The notes: generated from the sequence alone by a model not told the origin. A stretch of 42,238 bases of DNA from Candidatus Aphodosoma intestinipullorum (GCA_017694515.1 JADIMV010000140.1:1-42238), one strand, 5' to 3'. Shown: positions 25,171-34,652, counted from the first letter of the stretch. Numbers and translations are program-made.

Positions 25171-28100
25171 ATGCAGAGATTTAAGATTTATATAGCAGGA
25201 CTTTTTACATTACTGTGCGCGGTTCAGCTCTCCGCGCAGAGCGGCAATGCGATAACTGTGCCATATACCATAGATTTTGAGAACCCGACTGAAAACCAGA
25301 ACTGGGTGACCGATGATGCTGTCGGTACTGACCGGTGTACAGATAAATGGTATATCGGCAGTGCGCCCGGTGCCGCCCTCGATGGGGCGAACTCTCTCTA
25401 CATATCGTGTGACGGGGGTAAGACCGCCGAATATTGCACCGAGCGTAACATCGTGGTGGCGTACCGCCTTGTTGAACTGCCGGCAGGAAATTACAACCTG
25501 TCTTTCGACTGGAAGAACCTTGCCCCGGAGTCGTCTCCGCAAAGCGGCCTGTACTGCGTCATTTATGATTTATCCTCGTATGATGGAGAACTGCCGGAGT
25601 CTTTCCCCGGAAGCGGTGATGTCAATGATGCAATGTATCTGGTAGACCAAAAGCAGTGTACGATGGCAGACGGTACTACGATGACATGCATGAAAGGCTC
25701 GCAGGAATGGCTCAATGCAATTACTAATTTTACCGTACAGGGGAACAATTCCACTATGGTCATAGCGTTCGTTTGGGTCAATGATGAGCGTAATGAGCAG
25801 GCATTCCCTATCGCCGCTTGTGTGGACAATATACAGATATCCAGCGCGAATTGCTTCGTTCCTACGGGTCTCATGGTGGACGGCGGCTGCGACTCCATCG
25901 GTCTTTCGTGGACCGGATCTTCCATGTCCTACGAGCTTCAGTACCGCCCCGCAGATGCAGAGCAGTGGCGCAGCATAAAGGATATTGTAGAGACCGAGTA
26001 TAAGCTCCCTCCGATGGATGAGGGACTGTATGATTTCCGCGTACGTGCGGTCTGTTCAGAGGATATGGTGAGCGCATGGGTCTCGCTTTATTCCGAACTT
26101 GTTTTCTGCCCCGAAAATCACTGTATAGACTATATAGATTTCTACTCTCCGAACGTACATTTCTACGAAGCGGCGATTGCAGACAATGCCATAGGCTCTT
26201 ATTCTGAGTTGGCCGGTCCGATAGATTACGGTACAAATGAACAGGCAAGCCGTCATACGGTCTATTGGAAGCGCAATGAATATGACCCCCGCACTCAGTA
26301 TAAGCTGAAAACCATACCTGACGGAGAGTATGCCTCTGTCCGTATAGGTAACTGGGAAGCCTACGAGGGTCATGCTTACGGTGACCGTATAGAATACGAG
26401 TACACTGTCGATCCGGCCAAGCCTATCCTGATTCTGAAATATGCTATCGTATTGCAGAATCCTAATGATCCTACTCACCAACAGAAAGACCAGCCGTATT
26501 TTGAGTTGGCGGTAGTTGACAATAGTGGCAACGAGATAAACCCGGATTGCGGCAAGGTGGAGTTCTATGCGGACAAGAATGCCGAAGGGTGGAACTCATA
26601 TTGGCCAGATCCAAATGTTCAGACTGAGGTGATCGTTTGGAAAGACTGGACTACTATGGGATTGGATCTCAGCGGATATGCCGGCAATATAAGGATTCGT
26701 CTCACTGCGAGGGATTGCCTGCTGGGTGCGCACTACGGCTATGCCTATTTCACTCTCGGTTGTGCCGAGAAGGAACTGAAGAACGTCTCCTGCGGCGCAT
26801 CGGACAGCGTGAAGCTCGAAGCGCCGATGGGATTTGACTATGCATGGTTTCTCAATGCGCGTGGTGAGGACGGTTCTGACAATATAGACTGGAACGACAC
26901 CGTCAGCCATGAGCAGATACTCGGCGTAGAGCCCTCTGACGTGAACGAATATGTCTGCGTTGTTTCGCAGACGGAGAAGCCCGGGTGTTCTTTCCAGATA
27001 CGTTCGACAGTCTCGCCGCGCGAACCGTATGCCGGAATCGGATGGCGGTTTGTGCCGAAGGAGTGTACCAACATTGTCCAGCTGATAAACAACAGCCAGG
27101 TCATATCCTTCGACAGCAATGGCGATACAATCTATACCGGAGAGCCGACAGAGACAGCATATTGGGATTTCTTCGACGGCAATCCTGTCTATGAGGAGAA
27201 TCCTACATACGTAATGCCGGCAGAAGGCGGACAGCTGAAGGTCTCGCTTAAGGCGGGCATAGCGGGCGATGCGTGCGTGGATGATACGATTGTGATTATT
27301 GACGTGCCGTCCATCCTCACTCCCGATTCCGTAATAGACACCACTATATGTGGCGGGTACAGCGTGCAATTCGCCGGGCAATCTTATGGAGAGACTGGCA
27401 TATACTATGACTCCTGTGTGAATAGAGCCGGATGCGACAGTGTCGTCATATTGAATCTGAAAGTGCGTGACCGTATTCCTGATGTCGATGTGGTGGACAC
27501 CATCTGTTTCGGAGAGACATATTATGTGGGCTGGCGTGAGTATACATCCGGCGGAGTGTTTGATGATATAATAATTACCAGTGCGAACGGATGCGACAGT
27601 ATTGTCAATCTCCGGCTGACAGTTCTGGAGGAGGTGACTTTCTCGTATGAGGTGAAAGATGAGGTTGGTTTGCCCAACTCCGGTGAGATAATAATAAAGG
27701 ATGCACCTGACGGCTATACGTACAGTGTGAACGGTGAGATGGGAGGTTCGTTGACCGGACTCGAAGGCGGTATATATAAGGTGGTAGTCTTCGCAGGTGA
27801 GGGCACTCACATCTGTCAGAGCGATACGGCTGTGATAGAGGTGAAGAAAGTGTGCTCCACTGTCGAGGTAGACACGGACTCCTCGTTCCATGTATGCGCA
27901 GATGTCGAGAAACTTTCCATCCCGTTTGATATTGTCGAGGGCGCACTGTCGCGGATTGACGTGAAGTATGGCGACAAGGCCAAGAGCGCGGGTTTTGAGG
28001 ATATATCGTTAGACCCGGGTGCTAATGCTGTCGACCTCTTCCTCCCTGAGGCGGTCAGGCCGGATACATACGATGCTTCCCTTGATTTCATCGATCCTAT

Positions 28101-28629
28101 ATGCGATACGATTTCTTATCCTGTGACGTTCGATGTCTACTATGCCCCTGGGATAGTCCGGCAGAAATGGAACAATGTGCTCGCCGTGCAGAACAGCGGC
28201 TACAACGGAGGGTTTGACTTCTCCGCATTCCAGTGGTATAAGAACGGTGAACCCATATCGGGCGAGGTCTCTTCCGTACTCTATCTTGGAGAAGGGGTGT
28301 CGTTCGATATAAACGATGTCTATCATGTACTGCTGACGCGTGCGGATGATGAGGTGTCGATGCCGTCATGCCCTGTCACACTTGTGCAGAAAGAAGACAT
28401 AAGCGCATATCCGCAGCAGACGGTTGTGCCGGCCGGTGCGCCGCTGAAAATAGCGAATGTCCAGTCTGACGTGTCTGTCGCGCTGTACAGTGTGTCGGGT
28501 ATGCTCTGTTATACCGGCACTGTGGATGCTTACTCAGACCAGATTGTGATGCCGGAAACTGTTGGCGTATATGTCATGGTCTTGAAAAACGGAGAAACAG
28601 AAAAATATTATAAAATATTGGTAAGATAA
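25171..28629 (+). CDS. Giant secreted surface protein with T9SS-like C-terminus (paralogue 2)
   Basis: The ATG at 25171 gives MQRFKIYIAGLFTLLCAVQL, a good signal peptide, and 1152 residues; the track ATG at 25141 would extend it by ten. Its order of modules matches paralogue 1: an N-terminal module with LYISCDGGKTAEY, a fibronectin-like module, a domain with DCLLGAHYGYAYFTLGC, two repeats (DTTICGG... and DTICFGE..., each ending GCDSVV or GCDSIV), a domain with QWYKNGEPISGE, and a sorting-signal-like end (VALYSVSGMLCYTG to YKILVR). An additional segment near 810-880 (SYEVKDEVGLPNSGEIIIKD) distinguishes it from paralogue 1. The beta-barrel gene starts 12 bases after its stop, so co-transcription is likely. 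Function not known; adhesin or matrix role is inference. Confidence 0.85.
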   Translation: MQRFKIYIAGLFTLLCAVQLSAQSGNAITVPYTIDFENPTENQNWVTDDAVGTDRCTDKWYIGSAPGAALDGANSLYISCDGGKTAEYCTERNIVVAYRLVELPAGNYNLSFDWKNLAPESSPQSGLYCVIYDLSSYDGELPESFPGSGDVNDAMYLVDQKQCTMADGTTMTCMKGSQEWLNAITNFTVQGNNSTMVIAFVWVNDERNEQAFPIAACVDNIQISSANCFVPTGLMVDGGCDSIGLSWTGSSMSYELQYRPADAEQWRSIKDIVETEYKLPPMDEGLYDFRVRAVCSEDMVSAWVSLYSELVFCPENHCIDYIDFYSPNVHFYEAAIADNAIGSYSELAGPIDYGTNEQASRHTVYWKRNEYDPRTQYKLKTIPDGEYASVRIGNWEAYEGHAYGDRIEYEYTVDPAKPILILKYAIVLQNPNDPTHQQKDQPYFELAVVDNSGNEINPDCGKVEFYADKNAEGWNSYWPDPNVQTEVIVWKDWTTMGLDLSGYAGNIRIRLTARDCLLGAHYGYAYFTLGCAEKELKNVSCGASDSVKLEAPMGFDYAWFLNARGEDGSDNIDWNDTVSHEQILGVEPSDVNEYVCVVSQTEKPGCSFQIRSTVSPREPYAGIGWRFVPKECTNIVQLINNSQVISFDSNGDTIYTGEPTETAYWDFFDGNPVYEENPTYVMPAEGGQLKVSLKAGIAGDACVDDTIVIIDVPSILTPDSVIDTTICGGYSVQFAGQSYGETGIYYDSCVNRAGCDSVVILNLKVRDRIPDVDVVDTICFGETYYVGWREYTSGGVFDDIIITSANGCDSIVNLRLTVLEEVTFSYEVKDEVGLPNSGEIIIKDAPDGYTYSVNGEMGGSLTGLEGGIYKVVVFAGEGTHICQSDTAVIEVKKVCSTVEVDTDSSFHVCADVEKLSIPFDIVEGALSRIDVKYGDKAKSAGFEDISLDPGANAVDLFLPEAVRPDTYDASLDFIDPICDTISYPVTFDVYYAPGIVRQKWNNVLAVQNSGYNGGFDFSAFQWYKNGEPISGEVSSVLYLGEGVSFDINDVYHVLLTRADDEVSMPSCPVTLVQKEDISAYPQQTVVPAGAPLKIANVQSDVSVALYSVSGMLCYTGTVDAYSDQIVMPETVGVYVMVLKNGETEKYYKILVR

Positions 28630-28641
28630 ATTTTTAATACT

Positions 28642-29553
28642 ATGAAAAGAGGACACGCATTATTGATTTTGCTGTTGCTGCCCTTGGCAGTGATGTCGCA
28701 GAGACTTGTGCAGAAAGGCAACTTTTTCACGATGTGGGTTTCCGGCGGGTATTCCAACTTCATGCACACCATCCCGGATACGAAGGCCGATGGCCTTGGC
28801 GGCGGTGCGCTCGGTGTGGGATATGAGTACCAGTACGGCAAGTTCTTCCTTAACCTCGGTGCCGAGTTTTCGTATCTGAACTCCATTTCGTCAATGAATA
28901 TGGATCAGTACACTATCGACGGTGTAGATACGGAGGGACAACAGATGGAATACCACTACAACTTCAGCCAGTTCAATGACCTGCACTCTGCGGGCTATGT
29001 TTCTGTGCCTTTTGCCCTCGGCTTCAAGACGAACTATTTCTATATGTCGGTCGGTGCAAAGTTGGGTTATGCCGTGATGGGTTCAAGCAAGACTACTGCC
29101 AAGTTCACTACGACAAGTACTTATAAAGAGTTTTTTGAGGATTTTGAAGGTATGCCGGATCATTTCCTTGGGGAATATTCATCCTCTGCCACAGAGCAAG
29201 TGCCGTATAACCTCAATGTCAGCGGCACATTTGAGATGGGCTGGTACATAGGCCCGGATCTCGGCGACAAGAAAGCAAAGTGGAGATACAAGCTCGGTGT
29301 CTTTGCTGAGTACGGCTTCCTCTCGATGCACAGCAGCGAAAACGCTGGGGATGTACTGACTGTCAATCCGGAGAACCTGACGGATGTAGCTGTGCGTCCG
29401 CTTTTCCTGAGGACTCCGACTAAGGATTATTCCATCAATCCGCTCTATGTAGGCGTGAAGTTTACAGCCCTGCTGCGTCTGCCTGATAAGGAGTTCTGCT
29501 TCTGTATCGACGGTCACACTAAGGCTAAACGTATAAAGACCAAGAAGAGATAA
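28642..29553 (+). CDS. Outer-membrane beta-barrel protein beside the giant proteins
   Basis: The 303-residue protein has a signal peptide (MKRGHALLILLLLPLAVMSQ). It then shows alternating amphipathic strands rich in Gly, Tyr and Phe (MWVSGGYSNFMHT, GALGVGYEYQYGKFFLNLGA, SAGYVSVPFALGFKTNYFYM), the usual look of an 8-12 stranded outer-membrane barrel of the OmpA/PorT-like type. The final strand (PLYVGVKFTALLRL) is followed by a basic tail (HTKAKRIKTKKR), so it does not end in an aromatic residue. It begins 12 bases after the second giant protein and presumably belongs to that operon. It might anchor or present the giant proteins, but I cannot show that. Three hairpins follow, closing the operon. 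Confidence 0.82.
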   Translation: MKRGHALLILLLLPLAVMSQRLVQKGNFFTMWVSGGYSNFMHTIPDTKADGLGGGALGVGYEYQYGKFFLNLGAEFSYLNSISSMNMDQYTIDGVDTEGQQMEYHYNFSQFNDLHSAGYVSVPFALGFKTNYFYMSVGAKLGYAVMGSSKTTAKFTTTSTYKEFFEDFEGMPDHFLGEYSSSATEQVPYNLNVSGTFEMGWYIGPDLGDKKAKWRYKLGVFAEYGFLSMHSSENAGDVLTVNPENLTDVAVRPLFLRTPTKDYSINPLYVGVKFTALLRLPDKEFCFCIDGHTKAKRIKTKKR

Positions 29554-29566
29554 TCGGGTAATGAGG

Positions 29567-29604
29567 CTTTGTCTGTCCGGTTATTCCTGCCGGACGGACA
29601 AGGG
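29567..29604 (+). terminator. Stem-loop after the beta-barrel gene
   Basis: TTGTCTGTCCGG pairs with CCGGACGGACAA (one mismatch) around a nine-base loop. It is followed by GGGCTTTATT, a weak T-run. It is the first of three hairpins in a row here. Confidence 0.6.
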
Positions 29605-29617
29605 CTTTATTCCTTCT

Positions 29618-29641
29618 TCGGGTTTCCCGATATTTTTTTTG
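29618..29641 (+). terminator. Short hairpin with eight-T tract
   Basis: TCGGG-TTT-CCCGA is followed by TATTTTTTTT. The stem is short but the T-run is the longest in this intergenic region. Confidence 0.6.
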
Positions 29642-29667
29642 CGTATCCTGCTTTTTAATATAGAAAG

Positions 29668-29711
29668 CGGGGGGCGATTGTGGGTTTTTCCCATTGTCGC
29701 TCCCCGTTTTG
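29668..29711 (+). terminator. Strong hairpin between convergent genes
   Basis: CGGGGGGCGATTGTGGG pairs with CCCATTGTCGCTCCCCG around TTTTT with few mismatches, followed by TTTTGTG. It lies just before the engB stop on the opposite strand and could stop transcription from the left; on the minus strand the tail is less T-rich. Confidence 0.75.
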
Positions 29712-29734
29712 TGTTTCAGGTCGTTGCCTGGCTC

Positions 29735-30343
29735 TCATTTCTCCACTGGATGTTCTGCCAATATTTTCTCTATATAGTCGAGCAGTTCGTCACGTCCCTG
29801 TTTTTTTTCACTCGATGAGATGAAAATTGGAGGAAGTGTCTCCCATGTCTCAAGGAGTGCCTGCTTGTAATGCTCAATATTCCTGTTGAGCTGCGCAGGG
29901 CTGAGCTTGTCGGCTTTGGTGAAGACTATGGAGAACGGTATGCCCATCTCGCCGAGCCACTGCATGAACTCCGTGTCGATCTTCTGCGGCTCATGGCGGC
30001 AATCTATCAGCACAAAGAGGTTGGTAAGCTGCTGACGAAACAGTATATAGCTCTCTATTATCTGCCTCAGAGCATCCCTTTGCGACTTGCTTGTGCGTGC
30101 GTAGCCGTAGCCGGGCAGGTCGACTATGTACCATTCGCGGTTGATGATGAAATGGTTGATAAGCAGTGTCTTGCCGGGCTTGGAAGATGTCTTGGCCAGA
30201 CCGGGCTGGCCGGTCAGCATATTTATCAGTGACGATTTGCCTACATTGCTTCGTCCGATAAATGCAAATTCATGCCGGTTGCCGAGCGGGCATTTCCTGT
30301 AATCGGTGTTCGAGATTGTAAATTCCGCGCTTTTGATAATCAT
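29735..30343 (-). CDS. engB: Ribosome biogenesis GTPase EngB (YsxC/YihA)
   Basis: EngB is a small TRAFAC GTPase needed for assembly of the 50S ribosomal subunit. The P-loop G1 is [10 protein letters not shown]. The G2-like region KPGKT, G3 DLPGYGYA, G4 TKAD and G5 SSSEKK all follow in order. I chose the ATG at 30343 ([12 protein letters not shown]), giving 202 residues, the usual length. The track start at 30424 runs into the upstream symporter gene. The start is 4 bases from the symporter stop, so the two are probably translated from one mRNA together with queG. The hairpin at 29668-29711 follows on the plus strand. Confidence 0.96.
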   Translation of the reverse strand: MIIKSAEFTISNTDYRKCPLGNRHEFAFIGRSNVGKSSLINMLTGQPGLAKTSSKPGKTLLINHFIINREWYIVDLPGYGYARTSKSQRDALRQIIESYILFRQQLTNLFVLIDCRHEPQKIDTEFMQWLGEMGIPFSIVFTKADKLSPAQLNRNIEHYKQALLETWETLPPIFISSSEKKQGRDELLDYIEKILAEHPVEK

Positions 30344-30347
30344 ATTT

Positions 30348-31811
30348 TCAACGTATTTGTTTGTCGTCTGTTTGTGTTGCGGGCATTGCCTCAGCCTTGC
30401 CTTTCGCGAATAAAGATGTCGCATAGAGTGCGGCGAATGTAATCAGTCCGTTCAATATCAGCAGCTCATATCCGAAACGGTAGCCGACGGCGGCGCACGC
30501 GCGTTCGGTCAGGAAGCACACGGCGGGGGAGAGTATGGCGATGAACGGTACGCAGCGGTCGATTACCCGCCTGTGTGTCAGCAGTCCGAAAGCGAACAGT
30601 CCGAGCAACGGGCCGTACGCGTAACCCACTATCGTGTAAATGGTGTCGATAATGCTTTTGTCAGATATGTATTTGAACGCTATGACGAGCAGTGCGAACA
30701 CTGCGCACACTGCGAAGTGCAGCGCGTTGCGCTTCAGGCGGTCTCCGCTTTTTCCTTTGAGAAAATCTATGTATAGCGATGTGGTCACTGACGTGAGTGC
30801 GGAGTCCGCGCTGGAAAACGATGCGGAGATGATGCCTATCACTAATATGGCCGATGCGTAAGGCGGCGCGAAGTACTTGGTGTACCACGGCAGCAGGTCG
30901 TCCGGCGCGCCCGGCAGTGCCGCCTCGTGCCGTCCCGCGCTTATCACTATCAGGCTGCCGAGCAGGAGCAGCAGCAGATTGACCGGCACAAACGCCGCCC
31001 CATAGCTCAACATATTCCTGCGGCTCTCACGCAGGTTCTTGCAGGTCAGGTTCTTCTGCATCATGTCCTGGTCAAGGCCGGTCATCACTATCACTATGAA
31101 TATGCCGCTCACGAACTGTTTCACGAAGTGGCGTGGCGATGACCAGTCGTCCCACTCGAATATCTGTGACGTGCCTGACGACCTTACCGTCTGCCATATT
31201 CCGCCATGACTCGCGACATCGTCAGCTGCCGTGACGGTCAGGACTATTATCGCCCCCACCATTAGCAGTGTCTGTAGCGAATCGGTCCAGACCAATGTCT
31301 TTATTCCCCCGCGCCGCGTGTAGAGCCATATCATGGCGATGCAGATGACCGTGGTCAGCCAGAACGGCACGCCCCATTCCTCGAAGACGAACATTTGCAG
31401 CAGCAGTGCCGCTATGTACAGTTTCGTGGCGGAGGTCACCATCTTGGCCACAATGAAGAGAGCCGAGCCTGTCTTCTGCGATGCAAGGCCGAAGCGTGTG
31501 CCGAGATATTCGTATATCGATGTGAGCCTTAGCCTGTAATATAGCGGCAGCAGGATGTACGCCACGGCAATATAGCCGAAGAAGAAGCCGATGCAAGTCT
31601 GTAGGTAGGTCCATTGCCCTGTGGTGACCATACCCGGTACGGAGACAAGCGACACGCCCGAAATTGACGCGCTTATCATGCCGAACGCCACCAAGTACCA
31701 GCGGGACGAGTGTGATGCGGTGAAAAATTCACTGTCGGTCGCCTTCCTGCCGGTCAGATGCGAGATCAGCATCAGCACGGCAAAATATCCGATGAGTATT
31801 GTCAGGTACAT
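30348..31811 (-). CDS. Sodium:solute symporter family transporter
   Basis: Inner-membrane secondary transporter of the SSS (SSF) family, which couples solute uptake to sodium entry. The ATG at 31811 gives [18 protein letters not shown] and 487 residues, with about 12-13 hydrophobic segments. Typical features are the first helix followed by [34 protein letters not shown], and [35 protein letters not shown] carries the Na2-site serines conserved in the family. The upstream part of the track ORF (to 32162) is an artefact overlapping queG in another frame. The start codon lies inside the last ten bases of queG, so translation is probably coupled. The substrate is not predictable from sequence alone. 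Confidence 0.93.
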   Translation of the reverse strand: MYLTILIGYFAVLMLISHLTGRKATDSEFFTASHSSRWYLVAFGMISASISGVSLVSVPGMVTTGQWTYLQTCIGFFFGYIAVAYILLPLYYRLRLTSIYEYLGTRFGLASQKTGSALFIVAKMVTSATKLYIAALLLQMFVFEEWGVPFWLTTVICIAMIWLYTRRGGIKTLVWTDSLQTLLMVGAIIVLTVTAADDVASHGGIWQTVRSSGTSQIFEWDDWSSPRHFVKQFVSGIFIVIVMTGLDQDMMQKNLTCKNLRESRRNMLSYGAAFVPVNLLLLLLGSLIVISAGRHEAALPGAPDDLLPWYTKYFAPPYASAILVIGIISASFSSADSALTSVTTSLYIDFLKGKSGDRLKRNALHFAVCAVFALLVIAFKYISDKSIIDTIYTIVGYAYGPLLGLFAFGLLTHRRVIDRCVPFIAILSPAVCFLTERACAAVGYRFGYELLILNGLITFAALYATSLFAKGKAEAMPATQTDDKQIR

Positions 31812-32725
31812 CTTTTGCTTTCCATTATGGCGTTTATCCTCTCCTTTATTTTCCTGTAACCAGCCCTGCGCAGTGGTGAATGCGCGAACATACGGTCGAA
31901 TCCGCCGCGTGTGAGGTTTGCCCAGTCCATCCCGAACAGACCTTCCAATGGGTTCAGTTCCTGATGGTTGTGCGGATGGAGATGCCTGTTCCACGGGCAG
32001 GCTTCCAGACACCCGTCGCAGCCGAACAGCCTGTTGGCGGCAACCCCGGCAATCCATTCCGGCATGGGTTCGCGGTTTTCGATGGTCTGGTATGAGATGC
32101 ACCGCCGTGCGTCGAGCGTGTACGGCGCGATGATGGCGCGGGTCGGGCAGCTTTCTAAGCATGAGGTGCAGTTTCCGCAGCGGTTCTCCATCGTTTTAGT
32201 GCTGTGTGCAATCTTTGCTGTTGTCAATAGCACGCCTATGAATGTGTATGAGCCGAGGCGCGGATTGATGAGCATACCGCTCTTGCCAATCCAGCCTAAT
32301 CCTGCCTGCTGAGCCAGCCGCCGTTCGAAGAGTGGGGCGGAGTCGGTGAATACAGCCGAACTGCTGCCGGGCAGACGTTCCGTCAGCCTGTCAGCGATGT
32401 GGCGCAGTTTCTGTTTGACAATATAATGATAGTCAACTCCGTAGGCGTATGTGGCTATTTGGGGTGCATCCTCCGGCTGCCTTTCGCGTGGATAGTAGCT
32501 GAGCAGCGTGACAACGGCGCATCTCGCCCCCGCCAGCAACAGCGTGGGGTCGGCACGCAAGTCGGTATTGCGGTTCATGTAGCCCATATTGCCCGCGTAG
32601 CCAAGAGCATTCCATCGGGTGAGATACGCGCTGTCTTCGGGCATCGGGCCGATGTCCGTCACTCCGCACGCGTCGAACCCCGCCTCTTTGGCGTAGCGCG
32701 CAATCTCCTCCTCCGTGATGTCCAT
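31802..32725 (-). CDS. queG: Epoxyqueuosine reductase
   Basis: QueG reduces epoxyqueuosine to queuosine in the wobble position of tRNAs with GUN anticodons, using cobalamin and two [4Fe-4S] clusters. The two ferredoxin-like motifs are CGNCTSCLESCPT and CDGCLEACPW, the latter near residue 245. FTDSAPLFERRLAQQAGLGW contains the conserved acidic residue of the active site and the GLGWIGKSG stretch. The 307 residues are normal for the family without the extra C-terminal HEAT repeats of some homologues. The start MDITEEEIARYAKEAGFDACG is typical. It overlaps the symporter start by ten bases and follows the TlpA-like lipoprotein gene by 30 bases. Incidentally the tRNA-Tyr gene at 38612 encodes a GUA anticodon, one of its substrates. 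Confidence 0.96.
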   Translation of the reverse strand: MDITEEEIARYAKEAGFDACGVTDIGPMPEDSAYLTRWNALGYAGNMGYMNRNTDLRADPTLLLAGARCAVVTLLSYYPRERQPEDAPQIATYAYGVDYHYIVKQKLRHIADRLTERLPGSSSAVFTDSAPLFERRLAQQAGLGWIGKSGMLINPRLGSYTFIGVLLTTAKIAHSTKTMENRCGNCTSCLESCPTRAIIAPYTLDARRCISYQTIENREPMPEWIAGVAANRLFGCDGCLEACPWNRHLHPHNHQELNPLEGLFGMDWANLTRGGFDRMFAHSPLRRAGYRKIKERINAIMESKRCT

Positions 32726-32755
32726 TCTTTTATGGGCTGTTCCCGTAGTTATGAA

Positions 32756-33868
32756 TCAGCCGTTTACAGCCTCCCGTATGGCCTGCTCCACCTGTTCATG
32801 GTCGAAACGGCCTATGATGTCGCCATCGCGGTTCATGATGAACATCGTGGGTATCTCCGTGACGTTATATGTGAGCAGGCACTGGCTTCGGGGTGCATCC
32901 GCATCGCGCACGCATATCCATGGCGTGGTGCGCGACTGCTCCATCCACAGCAGCTTGTTCTCGTCGATTGACACTTGGTATATCTCAAGTCCCGCATCGT
33001 GCCAGCGGTCGTACATCTCGCGTAGGAACAGCGTGTGGGCCGATGCGCCCTCCATGCTGTACGCTGAGAAGTCTATCAGCACTACTTTGCCTTTGAGCGA
33101 CGAGAGAGCCACAGTCTCGCCCGTCCTGTCGGGCAGCGCGATGTCTATCATGCCTTGCAGCGGGGCAGTGATGGTGATTTCCCCGGCATCGGCCATCCTT
33201 TGCGCGCGCAGTGACCGCAGCGTTATCTCTTTCAGTTCCTTAGAGCGATAATAATCAGGACGGTAGAGGTCAAATGCCGTTGCAACGGCTGCCCACAGCT
33301 GCAACTGCTCACGGTTGTTCGGCGAGAAGAAGTACATCCCGTTAAGTGTCTGGTGTACTGCATAGTATGCCGCCATTGACTTCGTGTCTTCCAGAATTAT
33401 CTCTGTCGCCATTTGCCTGTGACCGGCCAGCAGTGTGTTGAAGTTGGCCTCATCGCCATCCTTCGCCTCTGTCTGTATCCGCATGGCCGATGCCCGTAGT
33501 TCGCGTATCTTTTCCGTAGCCGCGCTGCCCTCAACGCTGAAGCCTGCGGTCATGTTCTCTTTCGTGGCGTCAATCTCCACTGTCTCTGTCGAGTCTATCG
33601 CGACTATGATGTTGTCGTTGCCGAGCCTCAGGCGGTAGAGGTCGGGATAGTCAGGCGCATCAGCCTTGAACTTGAATTTGCCACCCGCACCTAACCGCAC
33701 GGAGTCCAGTGTCTCCGCTGCGGTGATGGTCATGCGGTCGAGATAAAGTGTCTCGCCCTTTGCGCCGCTTATGTGGCCGCGTATCTTGAACGTCTCGCCC
33801 CCGCAGGCTGCAAGCAGGACGGCAGCCAATGAGAGTATTGCAAATCTGGCAATAGTGTTATTATTCAT
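32756..33868 (-). CDS. DUF4369/TlpA-like lipoprotein lacking the CxxC motif
   Basis: The signal peptide ends in lipobox LAAC, with Cys22 lipidated (CGGETFKIRG). Residues about 25-115 match the DUF4369 beta domain that precedes many Bacteroidetes thioredoxin-like proteins (FKIRGHISGAKGETLYLDRM). A helical linker follows, and from about 240 there is a TlpA/AhpC-type thioredoxin fold: VALSSLKGKVVLIDF, then LEIYQVSIDENKLLWMEQ and the cis-proline region EIPTMFIMNRDG. In place of the redox CxxC after the first strand the sequence reads AYSMEGASAH, so it should not act as a disulfide oxidoreductase. The only other cysteines are near WICVRDAD and SQCLL. This degenerate form looks familiar in Bacteroidales. 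It lies between the CYTH gene and queG on the same strand. Confidence 0.9.
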   Translation of the reverse strand: MNNNTIARFAILSLAAVLLAACGGETFKIRGHISGAKGETLYLDRMTITAAETLDSVRLGAGGKFKFKADAPDYPDLYRLRLGNDNIIVAIDSTETVEIDATKENMTAGFSVEGSAATEKIRELRASAMRIQTEAKDGDEANFNTLLAGHRQMATEIILEDTKSMAAYYAVHQTLNGMYFFSPNNREQLQLWAAVATAFDLYRPDYYRSKELKEITLRSLRAQRMADAGEITITAPLQGMIDIALPDRTGETVALSSLKGKVVLIDFSAYSMEGASAHTLFLREMYDRWHDAGLEIYQVSIDENKLLWMEQSRTTPWICVRDADAPRSQCLLTYNVTEIPTMFIMNRDGDIIGRFDHEQVEQAIREAVNG

Positions 33869-33937
33869 ATAACAGATTTATTTATAGTGTTTTGCAGTAT
33901 ATTTTATTGCTCTGTCGTCAATAGGTTTTTACTGTAG

Positions 33938-34441
33938 TTATCCGCGCTTTTTAGCATGTTCGCTTTTCTCTTCTGCACTCCATCGGCAGAACGGATGGCT
34001 GAACAGCCGTGCGTTGTAATAGAGCGGGTTGCCCGTCACTTCCATGCCCACGAATGGTGGCAGGGCGAACGGCTCATCCTCGTCATCCAGTTCTATTTCG
34101 GCTATCACGAGCCCCTCGTTTTCGCCGTGGAACTCGTCCACCTCCCACACGTGACCCTCATGTTCGGTCACATAGCGTCTCTTGCTGATAACCGGCTGTA
34201 TGCAGACGCGTTCCAGCATAACCCGCGCATCGTCTGCCGGAATTTCATACTCGAACTCGTCACGCGAGTAGCCTATCGTGGCGTTCTTCACCGTCAGGAA
34301 CGCCCGCCCGTTTTTGAGCCTCACGCGCACCACGCGGTTCTCGTCCGCGCATATATACCCCTGTGCTATGTCGTATGCCGCAGCGTTCTCCTTATAGCTG
34401 TCGCTGATGACTGTAAATTTCCTCTCTATCTCCTTACCCAT
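33938..34441 (-). CDS. CYTH-domain protein (triphosphate tunnel metalloenzyme)
   Basis: CYTH proteins bind triphosphate substrates in a beta-barrel tunnel; bacterial members are often inorganic triphosphatases. The ExExK signature is EIERK at residues 4-8, right after the chosen start (MGKEIERKFTV) at 34441. Basic and acidic tunnel residues follow in the expected order: RVRLKNGRAFLTVK, EFEYEIP, KRRYV, WEVDEFHGENEGLVIAEIEL. The 167 residues are a single domain. The track start at 34498 adds 19 residues without conserved character. A weak promoter match lies upstream on the minus strand. It heads a run of same-strand genes reaching engB. Specific substrate unknown. Confidence 0.93.
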   Translation of the reverse strand: MGKEIERKFTVISDSYKENAAAYDIAQGYICADENRVVRVRLKNGRAFLTVKNATIGYSRDEFEYEIPADDARVMLERVCIQPVISKRRYVTEHEGHVWEVDEFHGENEGLVIAEIELDDEDEPFALPPFVGMEVTGNPLYYNARLFSHPFCRWSAEEKSEHAKKRG

Positions 34442-34495
34442 ACGGTGTTGTTTTTGGCAGGTCAGTCTGATGCTGTCCGCCGTGTTGCGACTGTG

Positions 34496-34503
34496 CAAAA
34501 TTA
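34496..34503 (-). promoter_or_regulatory. Possible -7 element for the CYTH-engB gene run
   Basis: The minus strand reads TAATTTTG, fitting TAnnTTTG, 54 bases before the CYTH ATG. No clear -33 TTG is present. Confidence 0.35.
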
Positions 34504-34652
34504 CGGAAAAATGCCCGAACGGGAAAGGGGAATATGGCGTTCCGGCCAGATAGGTCTGCCCATGCAGGAATGTGGCGTTGCGGTGCGAGCGTTTTGACCT
34601 CAGTCGGTGCTGTATATGCGTGATACGTCGACTCCATTTCTGATATGGCTAA

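Noticed and set aside
26596-27891. 431-residue antisense ORF opposite paralogue 2
   Set aside because: No signal or motif, and the plus-strand protein has clear repeated modules.
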